DNA from: an uncultured Collinsella sp.
Lineage (GTDB): Bacteria; Actinomycetota; Coriobacteriia; Coriobacteriales; Coriobacteriaceae
Direction: 5' to 3'
DNA length: 40,885 nucleotides
Assembly (NCBI GenBank): GCA_900549085.1
Contig: URMO01000010.1
Span: 1-40,885 of the forward strand
Positions 8,134-15,307 of the stretch are shown in pieces. How positions within the stretch are numbered: position 1 is the first letter of the stretch; each line of letters starts with the position of its first letter. The translations under genes and the position numbers were made by a program. Under the pieces are notes generated by a model, which was not told the DNA's origin, did no database searches, and worked only from the letters and a program-made list of their open reading frames with translations.

Positions 8134-8160
8134 GTGGGTCGATTAATGGAAACGACCCAC
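8134..8160. promoter_or_regulatory. Inverted repeat in the leader of the SDR operon
   Basis: GTGGGTCG (8134-8141) and CGACCCAC (8153-8160) form a perfect 8-bp inverted repeat with an 11-base spacer, ending 26 bp before the SDR start codon. It lies in the lysR/SDR divergent region and could be a regulator site or an mRNA leader hairpin. The rest of 7954-8186 holds AT-richer sequence without a gene. Confidence 0.4.
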
Positions 8161-8186
8161 CGGGAGGCACAAGAAGGGAAGTTCCT

Positions 8187-9068
8187 ATGAGCAATTGGCT
8201 TAAGCTCGAGGGCGATGTCTGCGCCGTGACTGGCGCGCTCGGCGGTATGGGCGTCGAGATTTGCCGCGAGTTCGCCCGCAACGGCGCCAACGTCGTCCTG
8301 CTCGACCTGGACGAGGAAAAGGTCAAGGCCGCAGCCGCCGACCTCGCCGCCGAGTTTGGCATCCACGCCGAGGGTTACAAGATGAACGCCACCGACGAGG
8401 CCGAGGTTCAGGCCGCCGTCGACGCCACCATCGCCGGCTTCGGCCGCGTCGACGTTCTCGTCAACACCGCCGGCATCCTGCGCTTCGCCGCCATGGAGGA
8501 CCTGCCGCTGAGCGACTGGGAGCAGGTGCTCAACGTCAACCTCACCGGTTACTTCATCACCTCGCAGCGCTTTGGTCGCGAGATGATCAAGGCCGGCCAG
8601 GGCCGCCTGGTGCACATCTCGACCGTCGCCAGCCACTCCCCCGAGACGTTCTCGGGCGTGTACAGCTCCACCAAGGCCGGCGTCAACATGATGTCCAAGA
8701 TGCTCGCTGCCGAGTGGGGCCCCTACGGCGTGCGTTCCAACTGCGTCGAGCCCTGCTTCGTCAAGACCCCGATGTCGGCCAATTTCTACGCCGACCCCGA
8801 GGTCGAAAAGAGCCGCAGTCGTCTAATCGCCACGCGCCGCATCGGCGAGGTCAGCGATATCGCCAACGCCGTCATGTTCCTGGCATCCAAGCGCTCGGAC
8901 TTTACCACCGGCGACGCCATCAAGGTCGACGGCGGCTTCTCCAACATGATGGGCGACCTCACCGCCAAGCCCGGCGGCCGTCGCGCCTATGCCGACAACT
9001 ACCTTAAGAACAAGGGCGTCGAGCTCTGGTCCGATGAGTCCGGCGTCGCCAAGCCGACCGACCAGTAA
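8187..9068 (+). CDS. Short-chain dehydrogenase/reductase (SDR)
   Basis: 293 residues. The Rossmann motif TGALGGMG (about 15-22), the NTAG motif (a variant of NNAG), HISTVAS with the catalytic Ser and YSSTKAG with the catalytic Tyr and Lys place it among classical NAD(P)-dependent SDRs. The acidic residue after the second strand (LLDLDEE) suggests NAD(H) preference. GAAGGGAAG precedes the ATG. It is first of three co-directional genes with an OFA-type transporter and a Gfo/Idh/MocA oxidoreductase, so it probably oxidises or reduces a polyol, sugar acid or hydroxy acid taken up by that transporter. The C-terminal tail of about 40 residues after VDGGFSNMMG is longer than in typical 250-residue SDRs. 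The substrate cannot be told from sequence. Confidence 0.9.
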   Translation: MSNWLKLEGDVCAVTGALGGMGVEICREFARNGANVVLLDLDEEKVKAAAADLAAEFGIHAEGYKMNATDEAEVQAAVDATIAGFGRVDVLVNTAGILRFAAMEDLPLSDWEQVLNVNLTGYFITSQRFGREMIKAGQGRLVHISTVASHSPETFSGVYSSTKAGVNMMSKMLAAEWGPYGVRSNCVEPCFVKTPMSANFYADPEVEKSRSRLIATRRIGEVSDIANAVMFLASKRSDFTTGDAIKVDGGFSNMMGDLTAKPGGRRAYADNYLKNKGVELWSDESGVAKPTDQ

Positions 9069-9134
9069 ACCAACCTGACAGGGAGGCCCCGCGGACACGC
9101 CCGCTCCTCCCCCATATCGATTAGAAAGAGTCCA

Positions 9135-10391
9135 ATGGCTTCCACCAACTCCAACAAGGGTCGCGCCGTCGTGCTTTCCGCCGCGTGCGTCACCATGTTC
9201 TTCATCAGCTCCATCGCGCTGTATTCCGTCGTGAGCAAGAACCTGCTCGCCGTCTACCCCGAGTGGTCGAGCGCCCTTACCTGGGCTTTTCCCGTCTTCC
9301 AGACCATCATGGCCGTGACGGGCATCTTCGCCGGCCGTATCTCCGATAAGATCGGCCCGCGCAACGTTGTGATCGCCGCCGCCGTGTGCTACGGCGTGGG
9401 CTGGTTCATGTCCGGCACCGTCACCGAGCCGTGGCAGTTCTACCTGTGGTTCTCACTCGTCGCCGCCGTCGGCAACGGTCTGGGCTATAACCCGGCGCTC
9501 ACCACCGGCCAAAAGTGGTTCATCGACAAGAAGGGTCTCGCCTCCGGCATCACCCTGGCCGCTTCGACCGCCGGTCCCGCCGTGCTGTCCCCGGTGCTCG
9601 CCTCGCTGCTCATCCCGAGCCTGGGCATCTTTGGCGCCCTTAAGGCGCTCGGCGTCATCTTTTTTGTGACGATCGCCGCCTCCGCCCTGTTCCTGAAGGC
9701 CCCCGAGGCCGGCTGGCTGCCCGAGGGCTTCGAGGCCCCCAAGGGCGGCGCGCACGCCGGCACCTTCGGTGACCTCACCCCGGGCGAGATGGTCAAGACC
9801 CCGCGCTTCTGGGTCCTCATCGTCACCTTCGCCTTTGCCGCCACCGCGGGCACCCTGCTCGTCGGCAAGGTTGCCTCCATCGCCGCCGTCCAGCTCTTCG
9901 CCGACCCCACGAGCGCCGCGGCCGTCGCCCTCGGCGGTGTGGTAGTCTCCGTCAACACCTGCGCCAACCTGGTTGGCCGTCTGTCCTTTGGCCAGATCAT
10001 CGACAAGCTCGGCGCCTACAAGTCGCTGCTCATCAGCCTTGTCGTCACCATCGTCGCCCTCGTCATCATGTCGATGAGCTTTACGCAGGCCATGTTCTTT
10101 GTGGCGCTCGCCCTGCTCGGCTTTAGCTTTGGCGCCCTGCTCGTCATCTACCCGCCGCTCACCGGTGGCGCCTTTGGCACCAGCAACATCGGCGTCAACT
10201 ACGGCATCATGTTTTTGGGCTACGCCGCTTCCACCTGGATCAGCCAGCCCATCACCGCCGTGCTGTACCACGCCGAGGCCGGCAGCGCCGCCTACCAGCA
10301 GTCCTTCTACGGCGCCATCGTGATCGCCGCCATCGCCGTCGTGCTTACCCTCTACATGATGGTCTCCGACAGCAAGAAGAAGTCCGCCTAG
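9135..10391 (+). CDS. MFS transporter, oxalate/formate antiporter (OFA)-like
   Basis: 418 residues with about 12 hydrophobic segments. The cytoplasmic loop between segments 2 and 3 carries GRISDKIGPRN, the MFS signature, and the matching loop in the second half reads GRLSFGQIIDKLGAYKS. The glycine-rich GNGLGYNPALTTGQKWFIDKK stretch is typical of the OFA/monocarboxylate branch, whose members move small organic acids. It lies 66 bp after the SDR gene and 69 bp before the oxidoreductase gene, so it is probably the uptake system of this catabolic unit. An exchanger of substrate and product is equally possible. Family call is firm, substrate unknown. Confidence 0.87.
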   Translation: MASTNSNKGRAVVLSAACVTMFFISSIALYSVVSKNLLAVYPEWSSALTWAFPVFQTIMAVTGIFAGRISDKIGPRNVVIAAAVCYGVGWFMSGTVTEPWQFYLWFSLVAAVGNGLGYNPALTTGQKWFIDKKGLASGITLAASTAGPAVLSPVLASLLIPSLGIFGALKALGVIFFVTIAASALFLKAPEAGWLPEGFEAPKGGAHAGTFGDLTPGEMVKTPRFWVLIVTFAFAATAGTLLVGKVASIAAVQLFADPTSAAAVALGGVVVSVNTCANLVGRLSFGQIIDKLGAYKSLLISLVVTIVALVIMSMSFTQAMFFVALALLGFSFGALLVIYPPLTGGAFGTSNIGVNYGIMFLGYAASTWISQPITAVLYHAEAGSAAYQQSFYGAIVIAAIAVVLTLYMMVSDSKKKSA

Positions 10392-10399
10392 TAATTGCC

Positions 10400-10432
10400 A
10401 ATGTGACAAAGGGACTGCCCCTTTGTCACATT
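10400..10432. repeat. Hairpin repeat (GTGACAAAGGGACTG family), copy 1
   Basis: AATGTGACAAAGGG and CCCTTTGTCACATT form a 14-bp perfect stem around ACTGC between the MFS and Gfo/Idh genes. A near-identical copy lies at 27900-27934 and a related hairpin at 25400-25438. Lying inside an operon without a T run, it is more likely a dispersed repeat or RNA-stability element than a full terminator. Confidence 0.75.
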
Positions 10433-10460
10433 CCACCGCCACCAGTATTAAGGAGTCGAA

Positions 10461-11501
10461 ATGTCTGAGCTCAACCCCGTCCGCATTGCCGTTATCGGCG
10501 CCGGCGCCATGGGCCGCAACCACATCCGCTTTGTCACCGAGGAGCCCGAGGCCGAGCTCGTCGCCATCGCCGACGCCTTTGAGGGCGCCCGCGCCACGGC
10601 CGAGGCCGCCGGCGTGCCGTTTTACACCGATCCCGCCCAGATGATGGACGAGGTCAAGCCCGAGGCCGTCATCATCGCCACGCCCAACGACCTACACCTG
10701 GGCGTTGCCCGCGAGGCTGTGAAGCGCAACATCGTGCCGTTGGTCGAAAAGCCGATCTCCAACGACCTGGAGGATGCCCAGGCCTTCGCCGCCGAGGCCG
10801 AGACCGCTGGCGTGCCCGTGCTCGTGGGTCAGCACCGTCGCCACAACCCCTTCGTCAACAAGGCCAAGGAGATCATCGAGTCCGGCGAGCTGGGCAAGCT
10901 CACCGTGTCGAGCTTCCACTACATGATCTATAAGAACGACGAGTATTTCGATGTCGAGTGGCGCCGCAAGAAGGGCGCCGGCCCGATCCTGGTCAACCTG
11001 GTTCACGACGTCGACCTGCTCCGTTATCTGCTGGGCGAGCCCGTTGCCGTCCAGGGCATGCAGTCCAGCGCCGCCCGCGGTTTTGAGACCGAGGACTCCG
11101 CCGTGGTCAACGTCCGTTTTGCCGATGGCGCGCTTGCGAGCATGACCATCTCTGACGCCACCGCCAGCCCCTGGAACTGGGAGGCAACCGCTCGCGAGGA
11201 CCCGCAGTATCGTCCCTTCGACGCCGATGCCTACTTTATCGGCGGCACTAAGGGCGCCCTTTCGCTGCCCCGCCTGCACCGGTTCTCCTACGACGGCGCC
11301 TCCAACTGGCACAAGCCGCTGCAGATGGAGATCCCGGCCGTCGACCCGGCGCTGCCGCACAAGATGCAGCTCAAGCACTTTGTGAAGGTTGTCCGCCGTG
11401 AGGTCGAGCCCGTCGTGACCCCCGCCGACAACGTCAAGACGCTCACGCTTCTCAACGCCATCAAGGAGGCCGCCGAAACCGGCCAGCTCGTCGAGCTGTA
11501 A
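10461..11501 (+). CDS. Gfo/Idh/MocA-family NAD(P)-dependent oxidoreductase
   Basis: 346 residues. The N-terminal Rossmann domain starts with VRIAVIGAGAMGRNH, and LVEKPISND carries the conserved EKP motif whose Lys takes part in catalysis. The C-terminal alpha/beta domain includes GAGPILVNLVHDVDLLRYLLG with the His/Asp positions used in catalysis by inositol- and glucose-fructose-type dehydrogenases. AAGGAG lies 8 bases before the ATG. Third gene of the SDR/MFS unit, followed by a terminator. Members oxidise sugars, inositols or amino-sugar derivatives; together with the SDR it suggests a two-step oxidation or epimerisation of an imported polyol or sugar acid. The substrate is not determined. 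Confidence 0.9.
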   Translation: MSELNPVRIAVIGAGAMGRNHIRFVTEEPEAELVAIADAFEGARATAEAAGVPFYTDPAQMMDEVKPEAVIIATPNDLHLGVAREAVKRNIVPLVEKPISNDLEDAQAFAAEAETAGVPVLVGQHRRHNPFVNKAKEIIESGELGKLTVSSFHYMIYKNDEYFDVEWRRKKGAGPILVNLVHDVDLLRYLLGEPVAVQGMQSSAARGFETEDSAVVNVRFADGALASMTISDATASPWNWEATAREDPQYRPFDADAYFIGGTKGALSLPRLHRFSYDGASNWHKPLQMEIPAVDPALPHKMQLKHFVKVVRREVEPVVTPADNVKTLTLLNAIKEAAETGQLVEL

Positions 11502-11573
11502 TGCCTTAAGAGCGGACGCGGCAGAAACCCCATGCCGAACCCCTCGGTCCGCCACAAATATGCCCCTCTTCTT

Positions 11574-11609
11574 TGCCCCGCGAGCAGCCTCCTGCCCGCG
11601 GGGCATTTT
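11574..11609 (+). terminator. Intrinsic terminator after the SDR/MFS/Gfo-Idh operon
   Basis: TGCCCCGCG (11574-11582) pairs perfectly with CGCGGGGCA (11597-11605) and is followed by TTTT. It lies 72 bp after the oxidoreductase stop codon. Confidence 0.8.
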
Positions 11610-11669
11610 GCTACCTTGCCGACGATTTTTCTGGGGCGGGGGCTATTTTGCACCTCGGCTTGATTCGTT

Positions 11670-11831
11670 CGCCACGAAACGCGCCTATCTACTACGTTTA
11701 ACCGATCGCCCTCAACCATGCCAAATTTCGCGAAATAAAAACTGCAGGTAGACGGCTTGCGTATTCTCGGAAAACCGGGGGATGGTCGACCCATATGGGT
11801 TAAACGTAGTAGATAGGTCATTTTCGTGGCG
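11670..11831. repeat. 162-bp element with 34-bp inverted ends
   Basis: The ends read CGCCACGAAA-4 nt-CCTATCTACTACGTTTAACC at 11670-11703 and the reverse complement at 11798-11831, with only the 4-nt spacer differing. The interior has no gene and includes a perfect 12-bp palindrome ATTTCGCGAAAT at 11725-11736. No transposase is present. It fills most of the tex upstream region and resembles a non-autonomous palindromic repeat; the CTATCTACTACG core recurs at 18496. Confidence 0.7.
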
Positions 11832-11912
11832 CGGCCCCAAAACAGTCTTTTGGGACGGGTGGTATCCTTGGTAGCTCTGTGCTGCAAACGCACCTCAAAC
11901 GCAAGGAGTTTC

Positions 11913-14060
11913 ATGGATCTTATCGCCCAGCTCGCCCGCGAGCTCAACCTTAAGGCCGCCAACGTCGAGGCGGCCGTCAAGCTCATCGACGAGGGCAACA
12001 CCATCCCCTTTATCTCGCGCTACCGCAAGGAAGCCACGGGTGGCATGGACGACGTCGCCCTGCGCGCCCTCGACGAGCGCCTGTCCTACCTGCGCAATCT
12101 TGAGCAGCGCAAAGAGGACGTCATTCTGCTCATCGACGCCCAGGGCAAACTCACGCCCGAACTCGAGCAGCAGATTCGCGAGGCCACGCAGCTCCAGCGT
12201 GTCGAGGACCTCTACAAGCCCTACCGCAAAAAGCGCATGACCCGCGCGCAGAAGGCCCGCGAGGCAGGTCTGGAGCCGCTCGCCAACATGATCATCATGC
12301 AGGCCTCGGCCAAGGGCAGCGCGCTCGACGCCGCCGCGGCATACGTCAACGAGGAGGCCGGCTTCGACACGCCCGAGAAGGCGCTCGCCGGCGCCGCCGA
12401 CATCGTGGCCGAGACGGTAGCCGAAGATCCCGAGAACGTCGCCGACCTGCGCGCCTTTACGCAAAACACCGCCGACATCGTCGTCGAGGCCACCGACCCC
12501 GCCGAAAAGACTCCCTACGAGCCCTACTACAACTTTGACGAGCCGCTGCGCCGTATACCCAACCACCGCGTGCTGGCTATCGACCGCGGTGAGCGCGAGG
12601 GCAAACTCCGCGTGCACGTGAACGTCGACGGTGCTGTCGCGACGGCGCGCCTCGGCAGCCGTTGGCCCCGCCGCCAAGGCGTGTTCGCGCCCGTCTTTGA
12701 CGCCGCCATCGCCGACGGTTACAAGCGCCTCATGGCCCCTTCGCTGGAGCGCGAGGCCCGCGCCAAGCTCACCGTTCGTGCCCAGACCGAAGCCATCAAC
12801 GTCTTTGCCAAGAATCTCGAAGGCTTGCTCTCGGCACGCCCCGTGCGCGGCGCCCGCGTGCTCGCGCTCGACCCGGGCTACCGCACGGGCTGCAAGGTCG
12901 CCGTCATGGACGAAACCGGCAAGCTGCTCGACCACGGCGTGGTCTACCCCACCAAGCCACGCCACGACGTCGCCGGCACCAAGCGCGAGCTCGCCCGCCT
13001 CGTCAAGAAGGACAGCGTCAACACCATCGTCATCGGCAACGGCACCGCCAGCCGCGAGACCGAAGAAGTCGTCTCGGAGTTCATTGCCGAGCAGGCACCC
13101 GGACTGCGATACACCATCGTCAACGAGGCCGGCGCGTCGGTGTACTCCGCCTCCGAGCTCGCCAGCCAGGAGTATCCCGATCTGGACGTCACCGTGCGTG
13201 GCGCCATGAGCCTGGGTCGTCGCCTGCAGGCCCCGCTGGCAGAGCTCGTCAAGATTCCGCCCCAGTCCATCGGCGTCGGCCAGTACCAGCACGACCTTGA
13301 CCAGGCCGAGCTCTCGCGCACCCTGGGCCACGTGGTGGAGGACGTCGTCAACCGTGTGGGCGTCGACGTCAACACTGCGAGTGCGAGCCTGCTGGGATAT
13401 GTATCGGGCATTACGCCGAGCGTGGCCAAGAACATCGTGGCCTACCGCGAGGAAAACGGCGCCTTTACCGATCGCCGCCAGCTCAAGAAGGTCCCCAAGC
13501 TGGGACCCAAGGCATACCTCAACGCCGCGGGTTTCCTGCGCATCAGCGGCGGTAAGAACCCGCTCGACGCAACGAGCGTCCACCCCGAAAGCTACGAGGT
13601 GGCAACGTCCGTCTTGGAACGCGCCGGCGTTAAAGCAAGCGAGCTCAGCCGCGGCGGCGTGCCCGACATCGAGCGCCGCCTGGGCAGCATCTCGGCGCTG
13701 GCAAGCGACCTAGACTGCGGCACCCTGACGCTCATCGACATTGTCAACGAGCTCAAGAAGCCCGGCCGCGACCCGCGCGACGACGCGCCCGAGGTGGTCT
13801 TTAGCCGCTCGGCACTTTCCATCGACGACCTGGAGCCGGGTATGGAGCTCAAGGGCACGGTGCGCAACGTCGTCGACTTTGGTGCCTTCGTCGACGTGGG
13901 CGTGCACCAGGACGGCCTCGTACACATCTCCAAGCTCGCCAATCGCTTTGTCAAGCACCCGAGCGACGTGGTACGCGTCGGCGACACGGTAAAGGTGTGG
14001 GTAGAGAAGGTCGACCGCGACCGCAAAAAGATCTCCCTCACCATGGTGCAGGGGAAGTAA
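11913..14060 (+). CDS. tex: Tex family RNA-binding transcription accessory protein
   Basis: 715 residues from the ATG at 11913, which follows AAGGAG by 4 bases; the frame is open upstream without a better start. The N-terminal helical Tex domain (NTIPFISRYRKEATGGMDD), a YqgF/RuvC-like domain (RVLALDPGYRTGCKVAVMD), a helix-hairpin-helix region (NTASASLLGYVSGITPSVAK) and a C-terminal S1 domain (GMELKGTVRNVVDFGAFVDV...) are in the normal order, and the length is close to the usual 720-780. Tex binds nucleic acid and affects transcription and stress tolerance in several bacteria; its exact role remains unclear. It is a single gene, flanked upstream by a palindromic element and downstream by a strong terminator. 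Confidence 0.95.
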   Translation: MDLIAQLARELNLKAANVEAAVKLIDEGNTIPFISRYRKEATGGMDDVALRALDERLSYLRNLEQRKEDVILLIDAQGKLTPELEQQIREATQLQRVEDLYKPYRKKRMTRAQKAREAGLEPLANMIIMQASAKGSALDAAAAYVNEEAGFDTPEKALAGAADIVAETVAEDPENVADLRAFTQNTADIVVEATDPAEKTPYEPYYNFDEPLRRIPNHRVLAIDRGEREGKLRVHVNVDGAVATARLGSRWPRRQGVFAPVFDAAIADGYKRLMAPSLEREARAKLTVRAQTEAINVFAKNLEGLLSARPVRGARVLALDPGYRTGCKVAVMDETGKLLDHGVVYPTKPRHDVAGTKRELARLVKKDSVNTIVIGNGTASRETEEVVSEFIAEQAPGLRYTIVNEAGASVYSASELASQEYPDLDVTVRGAMSLGRRLQAPLAELVKIPPQSIGVGQYQHDLDQAELSRTLGHVVEDVVNRVGVDVNTASASLLGYVSGITPSVAKNIVAYREENGAFTDRRQLKKVPKLGPKAYLNAAGFLRISGGKNPLDATSVHPESYEVATSVLERAGVKASELSRGGVPDIERRLGSISALASDLDCGTLTLIDIVNELKKPGRDPRDDAPEVVFSRSALSIDDLEPGMELKGTVRNVVDFGAFVDVGVHQDGLVHISKLANRFVKHPSDVVRVGDTVKVWVEKVDRDRKKISLTMVQGK

Positions 14061-14074
14061 ACCGCCAAAGCAAG

Positions 14075-14280
14075 GGTACCCCCTGCAGCGACGTGCAAAA
14101 TCGCGAGTATTCTGCAAATTCCGCCGTTCCGAACGCCCCACAGGGGCAATAAAGTCAAAAACAGCCCCCGTTTTAGCGTCGTCAGGGCCAAAACGGGGGC
14201 TGTTCCGTGCTTTATCTAGCTGGTAAAAGCCTTTACCTTGCTGAATACTCTCAATTTTGCACGGCGCAGGCGGGGGTACC
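14075..14280. repeat. 206-bp palindromic element with about 43-bp imperfect inverted ends
   Basis: The left arm (14075-14117) and the reverse complement of the right arm (14238-14280) share GGTACCCC, CTGC, CGTGCAAAAT, GAGTATTC and GCAA in the same order with a few mismatches and small gaps. A perfect 15-bp terminator hairpin lies between them. The right end abuts codons of the aldolase pseudogene, whose stop codon is missing. No coding capacity was seen. Confidence 0.65.
14160..14204. terminator. Bidirectional terminator between tex and the aldolase pseudogene
   Basis: AACAGCCCCCGTTTT (14160-14174) and AAAACGGGGGCTGTT (14190-14204) are perfect 15-bp arms around a 15-base loop. A-rich and T-rich flanks allow it to serve the converging tex and aldolase transcripts. 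Confidence 0.8.
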
Positions 14281-14989
14281 TTTGTCCACGGCAGGATATG
14301 GAAGCCGAGCGAGGCGATATCCTTGGCAAAGCCACGGACGGTGTCGAGCGAGACCTCGTAGGGGTCACGGCCGATGTTCTTGCGCTTGGCCAGGATGCTG
14401 TTGGGCACCGTGATGATCTGGCAACCGCAGGCTTCGGCTTGGTAGATGTTGATGAGCTCGCGCGTGGACGCCCACAGGACCTCGCAGTTGGGCTTGGCGG
14501 CGCCTTCTTGACCGACTCCGTCACAAACGGAATGGGATCGACGCCGGTATCGGCGATGCGACCGGCAAAGAGCGAGATGATGGACGGCGTCTCGGCGTCA
14601 ACGGCCTCGACCATCTCATCGACCTGCTCGGGCGTAAAGATGGTGGTGACGTTGACCTTGATGCCGTCGGCCGAAAGCTTGCGCACCAGCTCGGCGGTGG
14701 ACTCGCCCTTGGTGGTCACGCACGGAATCTTGACGTAGACGTTCTCGGCCCAGGTGGCGATCTCGCGCGCCTCGACCTCCATGGTCTCGACGTCGTCGGC
14801 AAAGACCTCAAACGACACGGACACATCGGTGATGTGGGCCAGGACCTCCTTGGCAAACGCGCGGTAATCCGTCACGCCGCCCTTCTTCATAAGGGACGGG
14901 TTGGTCGTGAAACCCTGAACGTTGCCGTTCTCGTACATGTCGAGCATGCCCTCGAGGTTTGCACCGTCAGCGAACACCTTGATTGCCAT
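14281..14989 (-). pseudogene. Transaldolase-like / fructose-6-phosphate aldolase-like gene, frameshifted
   Basis: From the ATG at 14989 the product matches the intact copy encoded at 17578-18288 nearly residue for residue up to TESVKKA (near base 14500), including the TTNPSL and VYVKIP motifs. There the frame changes: the codons read GCG CCG CCA where GCG GCC GCC A would continue the family sequence, which fits loss of one G. The next frame then restores the expected EVLWASTRE...ITVPNSILAKRKN...GFHILP sequence. The family stop codon is also missing: after GFHILPWTK the frame enters the palindromic element at 14280. Both defects suggest a decaying paralogue; a one-base sequence error would explain only the first. 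It is the last gene downstream of the PTS operon but lies behind that operon's terminator. Confidence 0.8.
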
Positions 14990-15019
14990 GTGAGGTCCTT
15001 TCGTTTACATACGGCCGAT

Positions 15020-15098
15020 AAACTGCAAAACACTTTACCTATGTTTATCAAGGCGCGAGCTGCGGGTTTTATCTTCTCGACGAACGGTTTTGCAGTTT
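15020..15098. promoter_or_regulatory. Spaced 12-bp inverted repeat upstream of the aldolase pseudogene
   Basis: AAACTGCAAAAC (15020-15031) and its exact reverse complement GTTTTGCAGTTT (15087-15098) are 55 bp apart in the AT-richer upstream region of the broken aldolase gene. Two such half-sites suggest an operator pair for a looping regulator. The regulator is unknown; the motif differs from the one upstream of the intact aldolase gene. Confidence 0.4.
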
Positions 15099-15214
15099 TA
15101 CCATTTTTATATCGACACCCCAGCGGCAAAACGTTTTTCTGGTCATCGCGGTTGATTCCGTGCGCGGCGCAGAGACGACGCTTTGTCAACACGTTTTCAT
15201 AACCACTCCAAACC

Positions 15215-15250
15215 AAAAGCGGTGACGCCTCATTTGAGACGTCACCGCTT
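15215..15250 (-). terminator. Intrinsic terminator of the PTS operon
   Basis: Perfect arms AAGCGGTGACG (15217-15227) and CGTCACCGCTT (15240-15250) surround a 12-base loop. On the minus strand the stem is followed by TTGGTTTGG after the TT end of the arm. It lies about 58 bp after the EIIC stop. Confidence 0.75.
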
Positions 15251-15307
15251 CCGTGTAGGAGCCGGTTATCGGAGCTCCGCCCGATTAGGGCTTAACGTAC
15301 GCCTGGA

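Noticed and set aside
9453..10523. 356-codon minus-strand open frame
   Set aside because: It is antisense to the MFS gene and is Gly/Asp/His-rich without motifs.
11670..11831. CRISPR array or riboswitch
   Set aside because: There are only two inverted ends rather than regularly spaced direct repeats, and no known aptamer pattern was recognised.
13710..14408. Minus-strand open frame starting at MPNSILAKRKN
   Set aside because: Its first about 40 codons are the displaced 3' part of the broken aldolase; the rest is antisense to tex and runs through the terminator element.
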